The notes beneath the pieces are model-generated. The model worked only from the letters and a program-made list of their open reading frames with translations, was not told the DNA's origin and made no database searches. Shown here in pieces: positions 19,447 through 29,534 of a stretch of 56,210 nt of DNA. Position 1 is the first letter of the stretch. Each line of letters begins with the position of its first letter. The translations under genes and the position numbers were made by a program. The DNA is from Bernardetiaceae bacterium (GTDB taxonomy: Bacteria > Bacteroidota > Bacteroidia > Cytophagales > Thermoflexibacteraceae): assembly GCA_025057115.1 (NCBI GenBank), contig JANWWZ010000017.1:1-56210 (forward strand), in the 5' to 3' direction.

Positions 19447-22400
19447 ATGATTATGAAAGCAATCCACACTACATTGGTTGTTCTGGCGTTGTGGGCTGTA
19501 ATTCCGCAGCTTCAGGCGCAGGCACTCCTTGCCCGCCACCATACACAACGCACTACTGGCCATCAAAAACTATCTCTAAAAGAAGCTCTCAAGAGCATTG
19601 AGAAACACCATAATGCTAGTTTCATGTACGAAACCAGCATTGTAGAGGGCAAGCAGGTCAATGCAAGCAATTTGCAATTGCAAAAGCCTCTTCAGCAAGT
19701 TCTCAAAGAACTGCTGGAGCCTTTTAGCCTTACTTTTGAACCTGTTGGCAGCAACTTATGGCTGATTAAAAAAGAAACAAAAAAAGAACCACTCGTAGAT
19801 TTGAAAATAATTCAACTTATTACTCCTACCTTGTCGCTACCGCAGCCCGTAATCCCCCAGCCTAAGATAGTCGATCGACGCATTACAGGAAAAGTAACCT
19901 CTGCTTCAGACCAATCTCCTCTGCCAGGAGTGAATGTAGTAGTAAAAGGAACTACCATCGGCACCGTTACTGACGTAGAAGGAAAGTATTCTATCAACGT
20001 GCCAGATAATGCTACTACATTAGTGTTCTCCTATGTAGGATATGTAACCCAAGAAATAGCCATTGGTAACCAAACTGAAATAAATGTCGTTTTGCAAGAA
20101 GATGTAAGAAGTTTGCAAGAAGTAGTAGTAGTAGGATACGGTGAACAGCGCAAGCGCGATGTAACAGGTGCTGTAGCCAGTGTAAAAGCTGAACAAATTA
20201 AAGCTGTTCCCGTGATGGGTGCAGACCAAGCACTACAAGGACGCGTTTCAGGTGTGCAAGTAATTCAGAGCAGCGGCGCTCCGGGAGGTGCTGTGCAAGT
20301 GCGGATTCGCGGCGTAAATACTACTTCAGGAGGAGGTGCTAACCAGCCTTTGTATGTTATCGATGGTATTCCAATAGCTTGGAAGGAGCGCAATAACAGT
20401 TTAGGCGTAGGCAATGAAGGCGAAAGTGGTGGTGCTGCTTCTAACAACTCTAGTCCACTGGCAAGTATTAACCCTAATGACATAGAGTCGATTGAAGTAT
20501 TAAAAGACGCCTCTGCTACCGCTATCTATGGTGCTCGTGCTGCCAACGGCGTAGTATTGATTACTACCAAGAGTGGCAAGCTAGGAAAAACACAGTTTAA
20601 CTTCGACGCCTACTACGGAATCCAATCCTTGCGCAAGCAAATCCCTACTATCAATGCACGTGAGCGTGCCGCCATGGTGTTCGAACACCGCCGCAATGCA
20701 GGTACTCGCGGTTTAGAAAGTTTTGACATCTGGCCTGTTAACCCATTCTTGTTGGATGAGGGAACTAACTGGCAAAAAGAAATTTTCCGAACCGCACCTA
20801 TTCAAAATTACTCCCTTTCTGCTAGTGGAGGTATCGAAAGGCTTAAATACGCCGTCAGCACTGACTATTTTAACCAGCAAGGAATCGTAATCAATACAGG
20901 TTCACAACGGGTTTCCCAACGCCTTAATTTAGACATACAAGCTACCGAAAGGCTCAAGTTTGGTACGCGCACCATGTTGAGCTATCAGAGAACAAAGGGA
21001 ATAGACACAGATGAATTCTTCCAAAGTCAACTGCTGTACGGTCCGTTAGCTTCTCCCATGGGATTGGCATATGATAGAGAAGGCAACTTTGCAGGCCGTC
21101 CTAATACAGTAGTAAGCAGTAATTTAGTTACTAATGGAGCAGACAACCGCGTAGCAGCTATCTATGACAACACTCGCCTTACTAGCCGCTATCGGGTAAT
21201 TTCTAATGTCTATGGCGAGATTAAGCTATTTGAAGGGCTTAAGTTCAAGTCGTTAGTTGGTGTGGATTATTTATTTAGTGAATTGCGCAGCGTAAATCCC
21301 GTCTGGGTACGCGGCGTAGATGTAAACACTACTCAAACTGTATTTGAAAGCCGTCCAAGAAGCATTAACTGGCTAGCAGACCAAATCCTAACCTATGACA
21401 AGAATATTGGCGACCATTTGATTAATTTAGTAGCAGGCTTTTCTGCCCAGCAGTTCATAGACGTTACTATGGGAGCGCAAGCACAAGGCTCCCCTAGCAA
21501 TATTTTGAACCAGTTAGGCAACCAACCTACACCTACCTTGGTGTTTGGTGGAGAAACAAGATCGGCTATTGTATCGCAATTCATTCGCGGAAACTATTCT
21601 TATAAAGACCGTTATTTGTTTACTGGTACTATTCGCCGCGATGGTTCTTCTCGCTTCGGTAAGAATAACAAATACGGTTTCTTCCCTTCCTTCTCTGTAG
21701 GCTGGCGCATATCTGAAGAGAATTTTCTCAAGAGCGTGGACTTTATCCAAGATTTGAAAATACGCACTAGCTATGGTGTAACGGGTAACCAAGAAATTGG
21801 CGACTTCCTCTACTCCGCTCTAATGGTAACAGCTAACGCTGCGTTCGGTGATGCAATTGTAACGGGAAGTGCCCCTGTTCGTTTTGAAAACCCGGATATT
21901 CGCTGGGAGCGCAATAAACAGTTAGACGTAGGAATCGATCTGAGTGTATTAAGAGGGCGCCTCAACTTTACCATTGACTACTATAGCAAACTAACAGACG
22001 GATTGTTAGGTCCTGCTCCACTTTCTGTTATCTCTGGAGTAGGTAACTCATATACTACTAATATTGGTAAAATTAGCAATCGCGGATGGGAGTTTGCTGT
22101 CAACGGCATTATAGCTGACAAAAATGGATTTCGCTGGGAAGCAGACTTTAACATCTCTAGCAACGTTAATGAAGTAAAAAGCATAGGCAATTTACCATTC
22201 ATCAATGGAGCAACCGTATGGCGTGCTAATGCCTTCATTAACCGCACAGAAGTAGGTCGCCCCATCGGTGCTTTTTATGTGTTGCAAGAACGTGGACAAT
22301 ATCAAACTTGGGAGGAAGCATCGCGGGCACCACGCATTACGATTGTAAACCAGCCTTATTTTGCTCCTGGAGACTTTATCCCGGTTGACCAAAACGGCGA

Positions 22401-22941
22401 TGGAATTATCGATGATAGAGATCGCGTCTGGGTAGGTTCACCATTCCCGAAATTCTTCGGTGGATTTGGTACTACATTATCCTATAAGGGTTTGGGCTTA
22501 AATATTGTAGGCAATTTCCAACAAGGAAACTTGTTATGGAATCAACCTCGCCTACAGTCAGAGACCTTTGAAGCAGGGGCTTGGCGCGTATCTTACGATA
22601 ACCGCTGGCTGCCTAGCCAACCTGGAAGAGTTACTTCCGTACCCGTTCCAAGAAACAACAACCCCATTTTACCTTCTGATCGCTTCTTGGAAGATGCTTC
22701 CTTCTTGCGCATTCGCACCATTACTCTTAGCTATGAATTGCCTCGCGACTTGATTAGTAACGCCAAACTCAATCGAGCTCGCGTGTACGCACAAGCTACT
22801 AACTGGATCACTTTCACTAAATATTCAGGTTGGGACCCTGAGGTCAATAGCTTTGGTTCAAACGTAGTTACCAACGGTATTGACATAGGTGCTTATCCAA
22901 TTTCCAAGTCTATCATATTCGGTGTAAATCTTGGTTTTTAA
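19447..22941 (+). CDS. SusC/RagA-family TonB-linked outer-membrane transporter with STN signalling domain
   Basis: TonB-dependent transporter of 1164 residues that imports glycan fragments with its SusD partner. Order: signal peptide to about residue 25; secretin/TonB N-terminal (STN) domain about 40-105 (LSLKEALKSIEKHHNASF), which marks it as a transducer for the FecR/ECF pair; CarboxypepD_reg-like domain about 145-225 (GKVTSASDQSPLPGVNVVVK); the TonB box/linker LQEVVVVGYGEQRKRDVTG; the plug with PLYVIDGIPI and DIESIEVLKDASATAIYGAR; and a 22-strand barrel ending SIIFGVNLGF. The gap to SusD is 29 nt. The substrate is inferred, from the nearby fucosidases, to be a fucosylated glycan. Confidence 0.97.
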   Translation: MIMKAIHTTLVVLALWAVIPQLQAQALLARHHTQRTTGHQKLSLKEALKSIEKHHNASFMYETSIVEGKQVNASNLQLQKPLQQVLKELLEPFSLTFEPVGSNLWLIKKETKKEPLVDLKIIQLITPTLSLPQPVIPQPKIVDRRITGKVTSASDQSPLPGVNVVVKGTTIGTVTDVEGKYSINVPDNATTLVFSYVGYVTQEIAIGNQTEINVVLQEDVRSLQEVVVVGYGEQRKRDVTGAVASVKAEQIKAVPVMGADQALQGRVSGVQVIQSSGAPGGAVQVRIRGVNTTSGGGANQPLYVIDGIPIAWKERNNSLGVGNEGESGGAASNNSSPLASINPNDIESIEVLKDASATAIYGARAANGVVLITTKSGKLGKTQFNFDAYYGIQSLRKQIPTINARERAAMVFEHRRNAGTRGLESFDIWPVNPFLLDEGTNWQKEIFRTAPIQNYSLSASGGIERLKYAVSTDYFNQQGIVINTGSQRVSQRLNLDIQATERLKFGTRTMLSYQRTKGIDTDEFFQSQLLYGPLASPMGLAYDREGNFAGRPNTVVSSNLVTNGADNRVAAIYDNTRLTSRYRVISNVYGEIKLFEGLKFKSLVGVDYLFSELRSVNPVWVRGVDVNTTQTVFESRPRSINWLADQILTYDKNIGDHLINLVAGFSAQQFIDVTMGAQAQGSPSNILNQLGNQPTPTLVFGGETRSAIVSQFIRGNYSYKDRYLFTGTIRRDGSSRFGKNNKYGFFPSFSVGWRISEENFLKSVDFIQDLKIRTSYGVTGNQEIGDFLYSALMVTANAAFGDAIVTGSAPVRFENPDIRWERNKQLDVGIDLSVLRGRLNFTIDYYSKLTDGLLGPAPLSVISGVGNSYTTNIGKISNRGWEFAVNGIIADKNGFRWEADFNISSNVNEVKSIGNLPFINGATVWRANAFINRTEVGRPIGAFYVLQERGQYQTWEEASRAPRITIVNQPYFAPGDFIPVDQNGDGIIDDRDRVWVGSPFPKFFGGFGTTLSYKGLGLNIVGNFQQGNLLWNQPRLQSETFEAGAWRVSYDNRWLPSQPGRVTSVPVPRNNNPILPSDRFLEDASFLRIRTITLSYELPRDLISNAKLNRARVYAQATNWITFTKYSGWDPEVNSFGSNVVTNGIDIGAYPISKSIIFGVNLGF

Positions 22942-22970
22942 CAATCTCCAAAATTCAAACCTGAATAAAT

Positions 22971-24530
22971 ATGAATAAGAAAACAACACTCCGGACTTTG
23001 CTCATCGCTGGACTTATCTTAGGAACTAATACGGGATGCCAGCGGATGTTAGAGCCTCAGCCTATTGGACAGCAAGTAGTCGATGCCGCTTTCACCGATT
23101 TTGCAGGTACACTTGCCGCTGTCAATGGCTTGTACAACATACTGTCTGGTAGAAATCTTTACCGCGGCAATAACAATCTCCTTTACATGGATTATGCTAG
23201 TGATGATGTGATGGGCTCTATGAGTCGCGTTACAGGTACTGCATACCATGTTCTGGACTATTTCGAAATCGTTGCAGATAATCCTATTTCTTTCCAGTTA
23301 TGGGATGACTTATATCGCTTAATCTACCGCGCTAATGTAATTATTGAACGCACTCCGAATGTAAATATTCCTCTTGGTCAAAGTCGCAACTCTGCAGGGT
23401 TACTCTTCAAAGACCAGTTTATTGGGGAAGCTAAATTCATGCGCGCTTTTGCCTACTTTAACCTGGTGCGCATCTTTGGAGATGTACCCCTGCACGTAAA
23501 AGAAATAAAGAGTGCCGCTGAGGTGAATATACCGCGCACTCCTGTAGCTCAAGTATATGCTCAGATAGAACGCGACTTAATAGAAGCTTCTACGCAATTG
23601 CCGCCTTTCTATTCTGGTTCTGGTTTGGGTAACGAAATTGGACGAGTAACAAGGTGGTCAGCCTTGGCCATGCTTGCAGATGTATACCTCACTCAACGCA
23701 AGTTTGCTGAAGCTCGTGCTACTGCATTGAGAGTAATCACTGAAAGCGACCGCGTCCTGCTACCCAACTACCGCGATAACTTTGCCGCTCGGGGTGGTCA
23801 AGAAAATAATCGTGAAAGTCTTTTTGAGATCCAATTCGCTGCACCAGGTATTAGTCCAGGTAGCCCAGGAGTAGCTTCTTTGGGTAACAATTATGGCTTC
23901 ATCATGGATGCAGCTAATGTAATCGTCGGGGGAGTAGCTAGCCTGGCAGCCTATCGACCTACCGATGATGCTGATACTGAAAATGAAGTGGGTTTCACGG
24001 GAGGCTTAATCCAAGCATTTGAAGAGGGAGATCTGCGGCGCGAGGTATGTTTTACTCGCGGACAAGGAGCCACAGGAAGGGAAAAATGGCTTACGTGGAA
24101 GCATCATATAGTAAGATCGGGTGGAAATAATCCGATTAATTTTCCAGTATATCGCTTAGCAGAAATGCTGCTCATTTATGCAGAGGCACAAAATGAGCTA
24201 GGAGGACCTGACGCACAAGCCTATGAATTTATCAATCGCATACGCCGCCGCGCATTCGGTTTACCGTTAAATCAACCCTCGCCACGCGACTTACCTCCTG
24301 GGCTTTCTCAAGCTGCTTTCCGTGAAGCAGTACGCTTGGAACGCCGACGTGAGCTAGCAATGGAAAACAAACGCTGGTTTGATCTCCTCCGCTATGGATT
24401 TGAGTTCGCCGACCAAGTGTTACGCGTAAACCAAAAACGCACTGATTTCAATAGAAACAAAATGTTGTTACCTATTGCACAAGTAGAAATCGTAAATAAC
24501 CCACTTTTAACTCAAAACCCAGGCTACTGA
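22971..24530 (+). CDS. SusD/RagB-family outer-membrane lipoprotein
   Basis: SusD-like glycan-binding lid for the SusC channel, 519 residues. The lipoprotein signal ends at GTNTGC (Cys near residue 23), which should be lipidated and surface exposed. The TPR-like N-terminal part (FAGTLAAVNGLYNILSGRNL, QLWDDLYRLIYRANVIIERT, GEAKFMRAFAYFNLVRIFGDV) and the C-terminal RagB signature (VRLERRRELAMENKRWFDLLRYG, ending LTQNPGY) are typical. It is followed after one base by the DUF4397 lipoprotein, so the three genes form one unit. Confidence 0.96.
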   Translation: MNKKTTLRTLLIAGLILGTNTGCQRMLEPQPIGQQVVDAAFTDFAGTLAAVNGLYNILSGRNLYRGNNNLLYMDYASDDVMGSMSRVTGTAYHVLDYFEIVADNPISFQLWDDLYRLIYRANVIIERTPNVNIPLGQSRNSAGLLFKDQFIGEAKFMRAFAYFNLVRIFGDVPLHVKEIKSAAEVNIPRTPVAQVYAQIERDLIEASTQLPPFYSGSGLGNEIGRVTRWSALAMLADVYLTQRKFAEARATALRVITESDRVLLPNYRDNFAARGGQENNRESLFEIQFAAPGISPGSPGVASLGNNYGFIMDAANVIVGGVASLAAYRPTDDADTENEVGFTGGLIQAFEEGDLRREVCFTRGQGATGREKWLTWKHHIVRSGGNNPINFPVYRLAEMLLIYAEAQNELGGPDAQAYEFINRIRRRAFGLPLNQPSPRDLPPGLSQAAFREAVRLERRRELAMENKRWFDLLRYGFEFADQVLRVNQKRTDFNRNKMLLPIAQVEIVNNPLLTQNPGY

Positions 24531-24531
24531 T

Positions 24532-25317
24532 ATGAGAACAATATACGCTTTCACGCTGATAATTATTGGCTTGGCAGTATTAACTGCTTGCCAAAAAGAA
24601 ATAGTAGGCTTAGGCGAAGAAAAAGATAAAGCCAAGATCCTGTTCGTGAATGCAGCTTTTAATGCTTCTCCAGACCCTAACCAAGCGCCTCGTGAAATAG
24701 CTATTTATCCGTATTACAATGGCGTGCAGTTTAATAACCATCCTATTAGGTTTCCATGGACTAATGGCTATAAAGCCTTTTTACCAGGCACTATGAACAT
24801 GCGTTTCGATACCGCTCAATCCCAAGCAAATGACCCTCCAGGTCCTGCGGGCAAAGTGTTAGAGTTCTCTTTCCCCACTCAAGCGGATAAGTACTACACT
24901 GTATTTGCCGTAGGTACGTTGAGAAATTCAGCCCATAATCTGGAGGCTCTAATAATAGAAGATGATCTTTCTCTACCTTCCCCAGGTAAAGCAAAGGTCC
25001 GTGTGTTAAACTTATCACCTAATGCAGGCGGTATCGACGTAGTTACTTCTACGGGTATCACCTTGGCTTCCAACCTGCCCTTTAAAGGAAGACGCGATTT
25101 CTTTGAAATCGATCCAGGCATTTACACTGTTCAGGTTCGTCCTGCGGGTACCACGACCAACTTAGTAAGTAGAGGTAACGTCATTATCGACCCTGCTAGT
25201 TGTTACACAATCTACATTACTGGTTGGAGACCACCTTTGCCTTCAGCTAGAACCTTTGGAGGATACTCTTTAGGTATTCAGTATCACGCTAATCGATGGA
25301 CTAATCCCTTGAAATAA
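24532..25317 (+). CDS. DUF4397-domain lipoprotein
   Basis: Lipoprotein of 261 residues with signal MRTIYAFTLIIIGLAVLTAC. The mature part has the repeated beta units of DUF4397: KILFVNAAFNASP near residue 35, KVRVLNLSPNAGGIDVVTST near 155, then FFEIDPGIYTVQVRPAGTTT. It begins one nucleotide after the SusD stop, the position where polysaccharide-utilisation loci usually carry an extra surface glycan-binding lipoprotein, so that role is a reasonable inference, not a known function of the family. A strong terminator follows. Confidence 0.85.
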   Translation: MRTIYAFTLIIIGLAVLTACQKEIVGLGEEKDKAKILFVNAAFNASPDPNQAPREIAIYPYYNGVQFNNHPIRFPWTNGYKAFLPGTMNMRFDTAQSQANDPPGPAGKVLEFSFPTQADKYYTVFAVGTLRNSAHNLEALIIEDDLSLPSPGKAKVRVLNLSPNAGGIDVVTSTGITLASNLPFKGRRDFFEIDPGIYTVQVRPAGTTTNLVSRGNVIIDPASCYTIYITGWRPPLPSARTFGGYSLGIQYHANRWTNPLK

Positions 25318-25369
25318 GGTAAAGATATAAACCAAATCTGCAATTATTGCTTTTCATGTTCATGTGGAC

Positions 25370-25408
25370 AGAGCCGCTCTACTTTGTGGAGCGGTTCTTT
25401 TTAAATTT
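25370..25408 (+). terminator. intrinsic terminator of the sigma-FecR-SusCD unit
   Basis: AGAGCCGCTC (25370-25379) pairs with GAGCGGTTCT (25389-25398) with one G-U pair and a 9-nt loop, followed by TTTTTAAATTT. It closes the sigma/SusCD transcription unit. Confidence 0.9.
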
Positions 25409-25438
25409 AGAAAGGTAAAATTAAGCAAGATATTGCCC

Positions 25439-26986
25439 ATGTGGTACTTGTTCGTAGTAGCATTTTTTTTGATTGAACTTAATTTAACCGCCCAAAGAAA
25501 TTACTACTTAGCTGCCAATGGCAACGACAAGGCTGATGGCAAAATCCCCCAATCCGCTTGGAAAACCCTTGCCAGGCTAGCTACAGTACATCTTAAACCC
25601 AAAGATAGCCTCTTCTTTAAAAGAGGTGACACCTTCCCAGGAGCTCTTTGATATTAAGAGGCATTGGTACTGCTCATAAGCCCATTGTTTAATAACATCT
25701 TACGGAGAAGGCGCTCTTCCTTTGATCAAAAGAGCATTGGAACGGTGCTACCCTGCACATACGACCTGTAGATTGGGTGTACGAAATACGTCAAGTAGTG
25801 GTCTACGCACAGAAAGCAATTAGAATAGGCAAATAAAATTGCTACCCAATAGAACAAGGATTTGAGAACCGTTGCGACAATGGTACAACCTTAATGTATC
25901 TCCTTCAAAAGAACTATGGCTTTTACTTAGAGAGTCCTTTAGCGTTAGATACGGTTGGTGAACGGGCATGGCAAAATGGAAAATTAACTTTGTAAATTGC
26001 AAACTATGATGATCTTGAATGTTAAAGCAGTAGTGCATTCTGTTGGCATTCAGTCGCTTTCATTAGCCTAATGCGTACATATTAGTCATCTTGCTTTTGC
26101 CTATTACGAAAAAGCAGGCATTTACGTCTCTCCTCTTGCTCACTATAATAAAATTGTTGGCAGTCAAATAGACAGTTGTGGTTATAATAGCATACGCATA
26201 GATGAGCATCACAATCTGGTAGAATTTAACCGCCTCGAGTACTGTAGCTTAACTCTTAACGACGGCGCCAATCTGTATTGTTATGATAAAGCACCTCACA
26301 TTACTTATGGCTCCATTTTCCGAAAATAATTTAATCCGTTACAGCATTGGCAATAGTATAGCTATCCCTAGCAATCCCAATTTAGCCTTTGGGATTTACT
26401 TGGACAATAATTCACATAACATAGCAGTGGAAAACAATATCGTAGTGGGCATAGGAGCGGCAAGGATTTTAATTAATGATGCTTCTTTTAACAACTATGT
26501 CAAAGATAATCTGATTTATGATTGCAGAAAAGGTATTTCGTTTTCAAAATGGGCAAATGTAGATAAAATTTACAACTGCATAGTAGAAGGCAACACCATA
26601 GTAGCGATCTGGCAAGGGCAACAAGTAGTTAACTTGACTAACTGGATTGCTCCACGCTTGGAGCCAGGTCATTTTAGAAACGATCTCTACTATCACTCAC
26701 AAACATCCGCTCCTTTTTGCATTACTTCTAAAGAATTTCCCGAACCTATCTATTTAGATTTATCCTTTTACCAATGGCAACGCCTTACGGGAGAAGAAGG
26801 AAGCAAAGCAATCACACCTCCTGATAAGCAAACAAGTGATTACGAGCTTTTTTGTTAGTTAATCACACTCCTGATATCCAGATGATTTACTTTAATCAAC
26901 CGCATGTTCTTTTAACAGAAAAACCTGCTCGGAGTAGTTACGAATTAACTCCCTATAATGCTATAGTGATCCTAAAAAAGCGTTGA
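25439..26986 (+). pseudogene. decayed right-handed beta-helix (pectate-lyase-like) protein
   Basis: A broken gene. Pieces in different frames join into one protein: start at 25439 (MWYLFVVAFFLIELNLTAQ, a signal peptide, then NYYLAANGNDKADGKIPQSA and RGDTFPGAL) ending at TGA 25649-25651; then ILRGIGTAHKPIV one frame over, stopping again at TAA; then ITSYGEGALPLIK from 25692; then EHWNGATLHIRPVDWVYEIR from 25732. The long tail piece 26283-26858 holds helix rungs (FGIYLDNNSHNIAVENNIVV, NNYVKDNLIYDC), and a further shift leads to DIQMIYFNQPHVLLTEKPA, ending at TGA 26984-26986, three bases before the next start. The original was probably a secreted polysaccharide lyase or similar, cotranscribed with the glycosidase. 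Confidence 0.88.
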
Positions 26987-26988
26987 CG

Positions 26989-28893
26989 ATGAAGAGAGTA
27001 AAAATATTTTTCACAGCACTAGCTTGCTTAGTGGGCTATGTTGCCATCGCTCAGAGTCCCCTTGCTGATAGCTTGATCTATCGGCAAATGCAGCGACAAA
27101 TGGCTAGAGGATGGAATACGTGGAATACGCATAGCTTATTAAGTCATGTATGGCTGCCAGAAGGGTTGACAATTAATCTTTGGTTTAAAAGCGGAGGACT
27201 GACGCCCAATCGTTACTTGCACGAAAGTTACTTCCATGCAGGTCAGCCGCGCCCTGAAAAAATGACTGCTGGTTATCATGCTTACGATGGCAGTTACACA
27301 GAGCTTTTTTTGCAGTGGGAAGGACTAGAGGCAAGGGTAGAAACTGCCTCCGAAGGAACCTCCTTGTACATTTTGGTAACACCTATAAAGCTGCCTAAAA
27401 TAACGCCTTACTTTGCCGTTGAAGCAGGGATGATTTGGAATCGTCCAGGATTTACGCAAAGAAAAGGAAATCAATTAGAAGCTAAAGCAGGCAAAAACAC
27501 TTGGATTATTGCTGCTACTGCTCCCACTGTGATTGATTTTTTGCCTCTTACAGCTCCTTACTTGAGTTTTCGTCTTGGCGAGCCCATTGGAATCAGCGTA
27601 AGTAACCTGCCCAAGACGCTACCAGAAATTAAGCAAGTGATTGCCCAGAAACGCATTGCCTTTGAAAAATCGCTTGACAAATACGGCGAGGATAAAGAAA
27701 CTTATCTAGCCATCCAAAGCGTATTGGCTTGGAACGTAATTTACGACCCAGAAAGGCAAGCCGTTTTTGCCCCCGTAAGCCGACACTGGAATACCACTTT
27801 CGGCGGGCATTACGTACTCTTTGACTGGGATACTTATCTCTCGGCTTTGATGGCTGCCCGCGATTACAAGCAACTGGCTTACGCCCAAGTAGTAGAAGTA
27901 AGCCTTTCAATAGACGATTGGGGGATGGTGCCTAATTATCGGGCCGCTCATGGGCTTGGCTCTCCCGACCGCTCTCAGCCACCCGTAGGCGCTTTAGTAG
28001 TGTATGAACTCTACAAACAATACAAAGATACTTGGCTGATTAGTTTACTTTTCGACCGTCTGTTGCGCTGGAATCGCTGGTGGATAAAGCACCGCCACAA
28101 GGTAGTAGGTGATGTATCTTATTTGTGTTGGGGTTCTGACAATCTTCCTCCTGATGAGGCAGCCCATTCATGGCAAGGGGCAGCCTATGAGTCAGGTATG
28201 GATAATTCGCCTATGTTCGATGGGGTACCTTTTAACAAACAAACCAATCTCATGGAGCAGGCTGACGTGGGACTGATTTCGCTCTATGTGGCAGATTGTC
28301 AAGCCCTTGCGGCCATGGCAAATATTCTCCATCGGCCTCAAGAAGAAAGAGAGCTAATGGAACGCGCTGCTGTCTTTAGCAAGGCGCTTCAAACCCTGTG
28401 GAATGATCACGAAGGAATTTTTCTCAACCGCCGCACTGATACGGGCAAGTGGAACTACCGCCTTTCTCCTACGCTTTTTTATCCTCTCATTGGCAAGGTA
28501 GCTACCCAAGAGCAAGCAGAGCGCATGGTAAAAGAGCACTTGCTCAACCCAGAGACGTTTGCCGGAAAATGGATGTTGCCTTCTGTACCGCAAAACGACC
28601 CCGCTTTTACAGAACAAAGCTACTGGCGAGGTCGCATTTGGGCGCCCTTGCATGCTTTGGTTTACATAGGTTTGAGAAATTACCACCTTGCTGAAGCCCG
28701 CCAACGACTAACTCAGAATGCCAATGAACTGTTATTGAAAAACTGGCGCGAAAGCAGAAGTGTGTACGAAAATTATCATGCCATTAACGGCGATGGTACG
28801 CCTTGTGCGCGCAACTGTTTTGGAGGAGGAGATAGGTTCTACCACTGGGGAGGATTGTTAGGCCATATCTACTTGTGGGAAAAGGGGAAATAA
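26989..28893 (+). CDS. GH63/MGH1-like exported glycoside hydrolase
   Basis: Exported glycosidase of 634 residues; start at ATG 26989, giving the signal peptide MKRVKIFFTALACLVGYVAI-AQ (a TTG two codons earlier is in frame). N-terminal beta domain to about residue 220, then an (alpha/alpha)6 barrel. Family blocks: VLFDWDTYLSALMAA, DDWGMVPNYRAAHG, YESGMDNSPMFDGVPF with the probable acid Asp, YWRGRIWAPLHALVYIGL, and VYENYHAINGDGTP with the probable base Glu. These match the GH63/mannosylglycerate-hydrolase (MGH1) group, related to GH37 trehalase; the substrate is an alpha-linked sugar that cannot be named. The start lies 2 nt after the stop of the decayed beta-helix gene, so the two once formed an operon. 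Confidence 0.85.
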   Translation: MKRVKIFFTALACLVGYVAIAQSPLADSLIYRQMQRQMARGWNTWNTHSLLSHVWLPEGLTINLWFKSGGLTPNRYLHESYFHAGQPRPEKMTAGYHAYDGSYTELFLQWEGLEARVETASEGTSLYILVTPIKLPKITPYFAVEAGMIWNRPGFTQRKGNQLEAKAGKNTWIIAATAPTVIDFLPLTAPYLSFRLGEPIGISVSNLPKTLPEIKQVIAQKRIAFEKSLDKYGEDKETYLAIQSVLAWNVIYDPERQAVFAPVSRHWNTTFGGHYVLFDWDTYLSALMAARDYKQLAYAQVVEVSLSIDDWGMVPNYRAAHGLGSPDRSQPPVGALVVYELYKQYKDTWLISLLFDRLLRWNRWWIKHRHKVVGDVSYLCWGSDNLPPDEAAHSWQGAAYESGMDNSPMFDGVPFNKQTNLMEQADVGLISLYVADCQALAAMANILHRPQEERELMERAAVFSKALQTLWNDHEGIFLNRRTDTGKWNYRLSPTLFYPLIGKVATQEQAERMVKEHLLNPETFAGKWMLPSVPQNDPAFTEQSYWRGRIWAPLHALVYIGLRNYHLAEARQRLTQNANELLLKNWRESRSVYENYHAINGDGTPCARNCFGGGDRFYHWGGLLGHIYLWEKGK

Positions 28894-29069
28894 ATTGAGG
28901 ATTGAAGTGAAAAATTTTAACTACGTAGAGAGATTTAGCAATATTTTGTAAAAAAAGTTCGCTTTTATAAAAAGTGATGAAAATCGTAGAAAAGATGACG
29001 AAATAATTTTGAAAGCTATGAGCAGATACTAGGCTATAGTTTTGGCAATTGTCGTCCCTATTTGGTTGA

Positions 29070-29520
29070 AAGGACAACAAACTGACGAATTTGCTAAAAT
29101 TGGGACAAGGGCTTACCGATATTGCACTTTTCTGCTTCAAGAAAATCCCCCTCCTCATTGAACAACTGAACCCTAAGGCAGTTTTTCGTCCTATGCCGCT
29201 ACTCCCATCAATATACTGCGGGATTATTAGAAATGATTTTCGGAATTGGTATCCCAGTGAAAAGGGTTACTTTGCCCCTTTGTTGGACTGAATTATGATA
29301 GGTCAGGAGTGGCAGCCCATTCTAATGTTAGGCAATGCCGACTGGCATAGAAAATTTTCCGAAGCCTTTGCAATGGCGGAGAAAAAATTCGGCAAGGGCA
29401 CTTTCCTAATTTCTCAACCTCACTGGAATAATCGCCTGCAGGACAATCCCGCCATTAAATGGTTTGGGATACAAGTGCTGAAAAATAACGCACTTGAGAA
29501 TAAAGCCCTTGCAAGGGTAA
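29070..29520 (+). pseudogene. C-terminal remnant of an unidentified, possibly glycosidase, gene
   Basis: Within 28894-29534, a stretch with no intact gene, one frame reads LGQGLTDIALFCFKKIPLLI and GIIRNDFRNWYPSEKGYFAP, meets a TGA at 29289-29291, and continues in the same frame as GQEWQPILMLGNADWHRKFS and KFGKGTFLISQ..LQDNPAIKWFG. The last part resembles the GKG-(I/V)-x-x-(S/T)-Q...DNPAA end of GH2-type and related glycosidases. An overlapping frame just upstream (GQQTDEFAKIG) suggests a frameshift near 29100. No N-terminal part is present. 28894-29069 shows nothing recognisable. Confidence 0.55.
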
Positions 29521-29534
29521 CTTCTCCTAACTCT

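Noticed and set aside
25364-25441. An earlier start for the beta-helix pseudogene
   Set aside because: The first 25 codons lie in the terminator hairpin of the preceding unit; the signal peptide begins at 25439.
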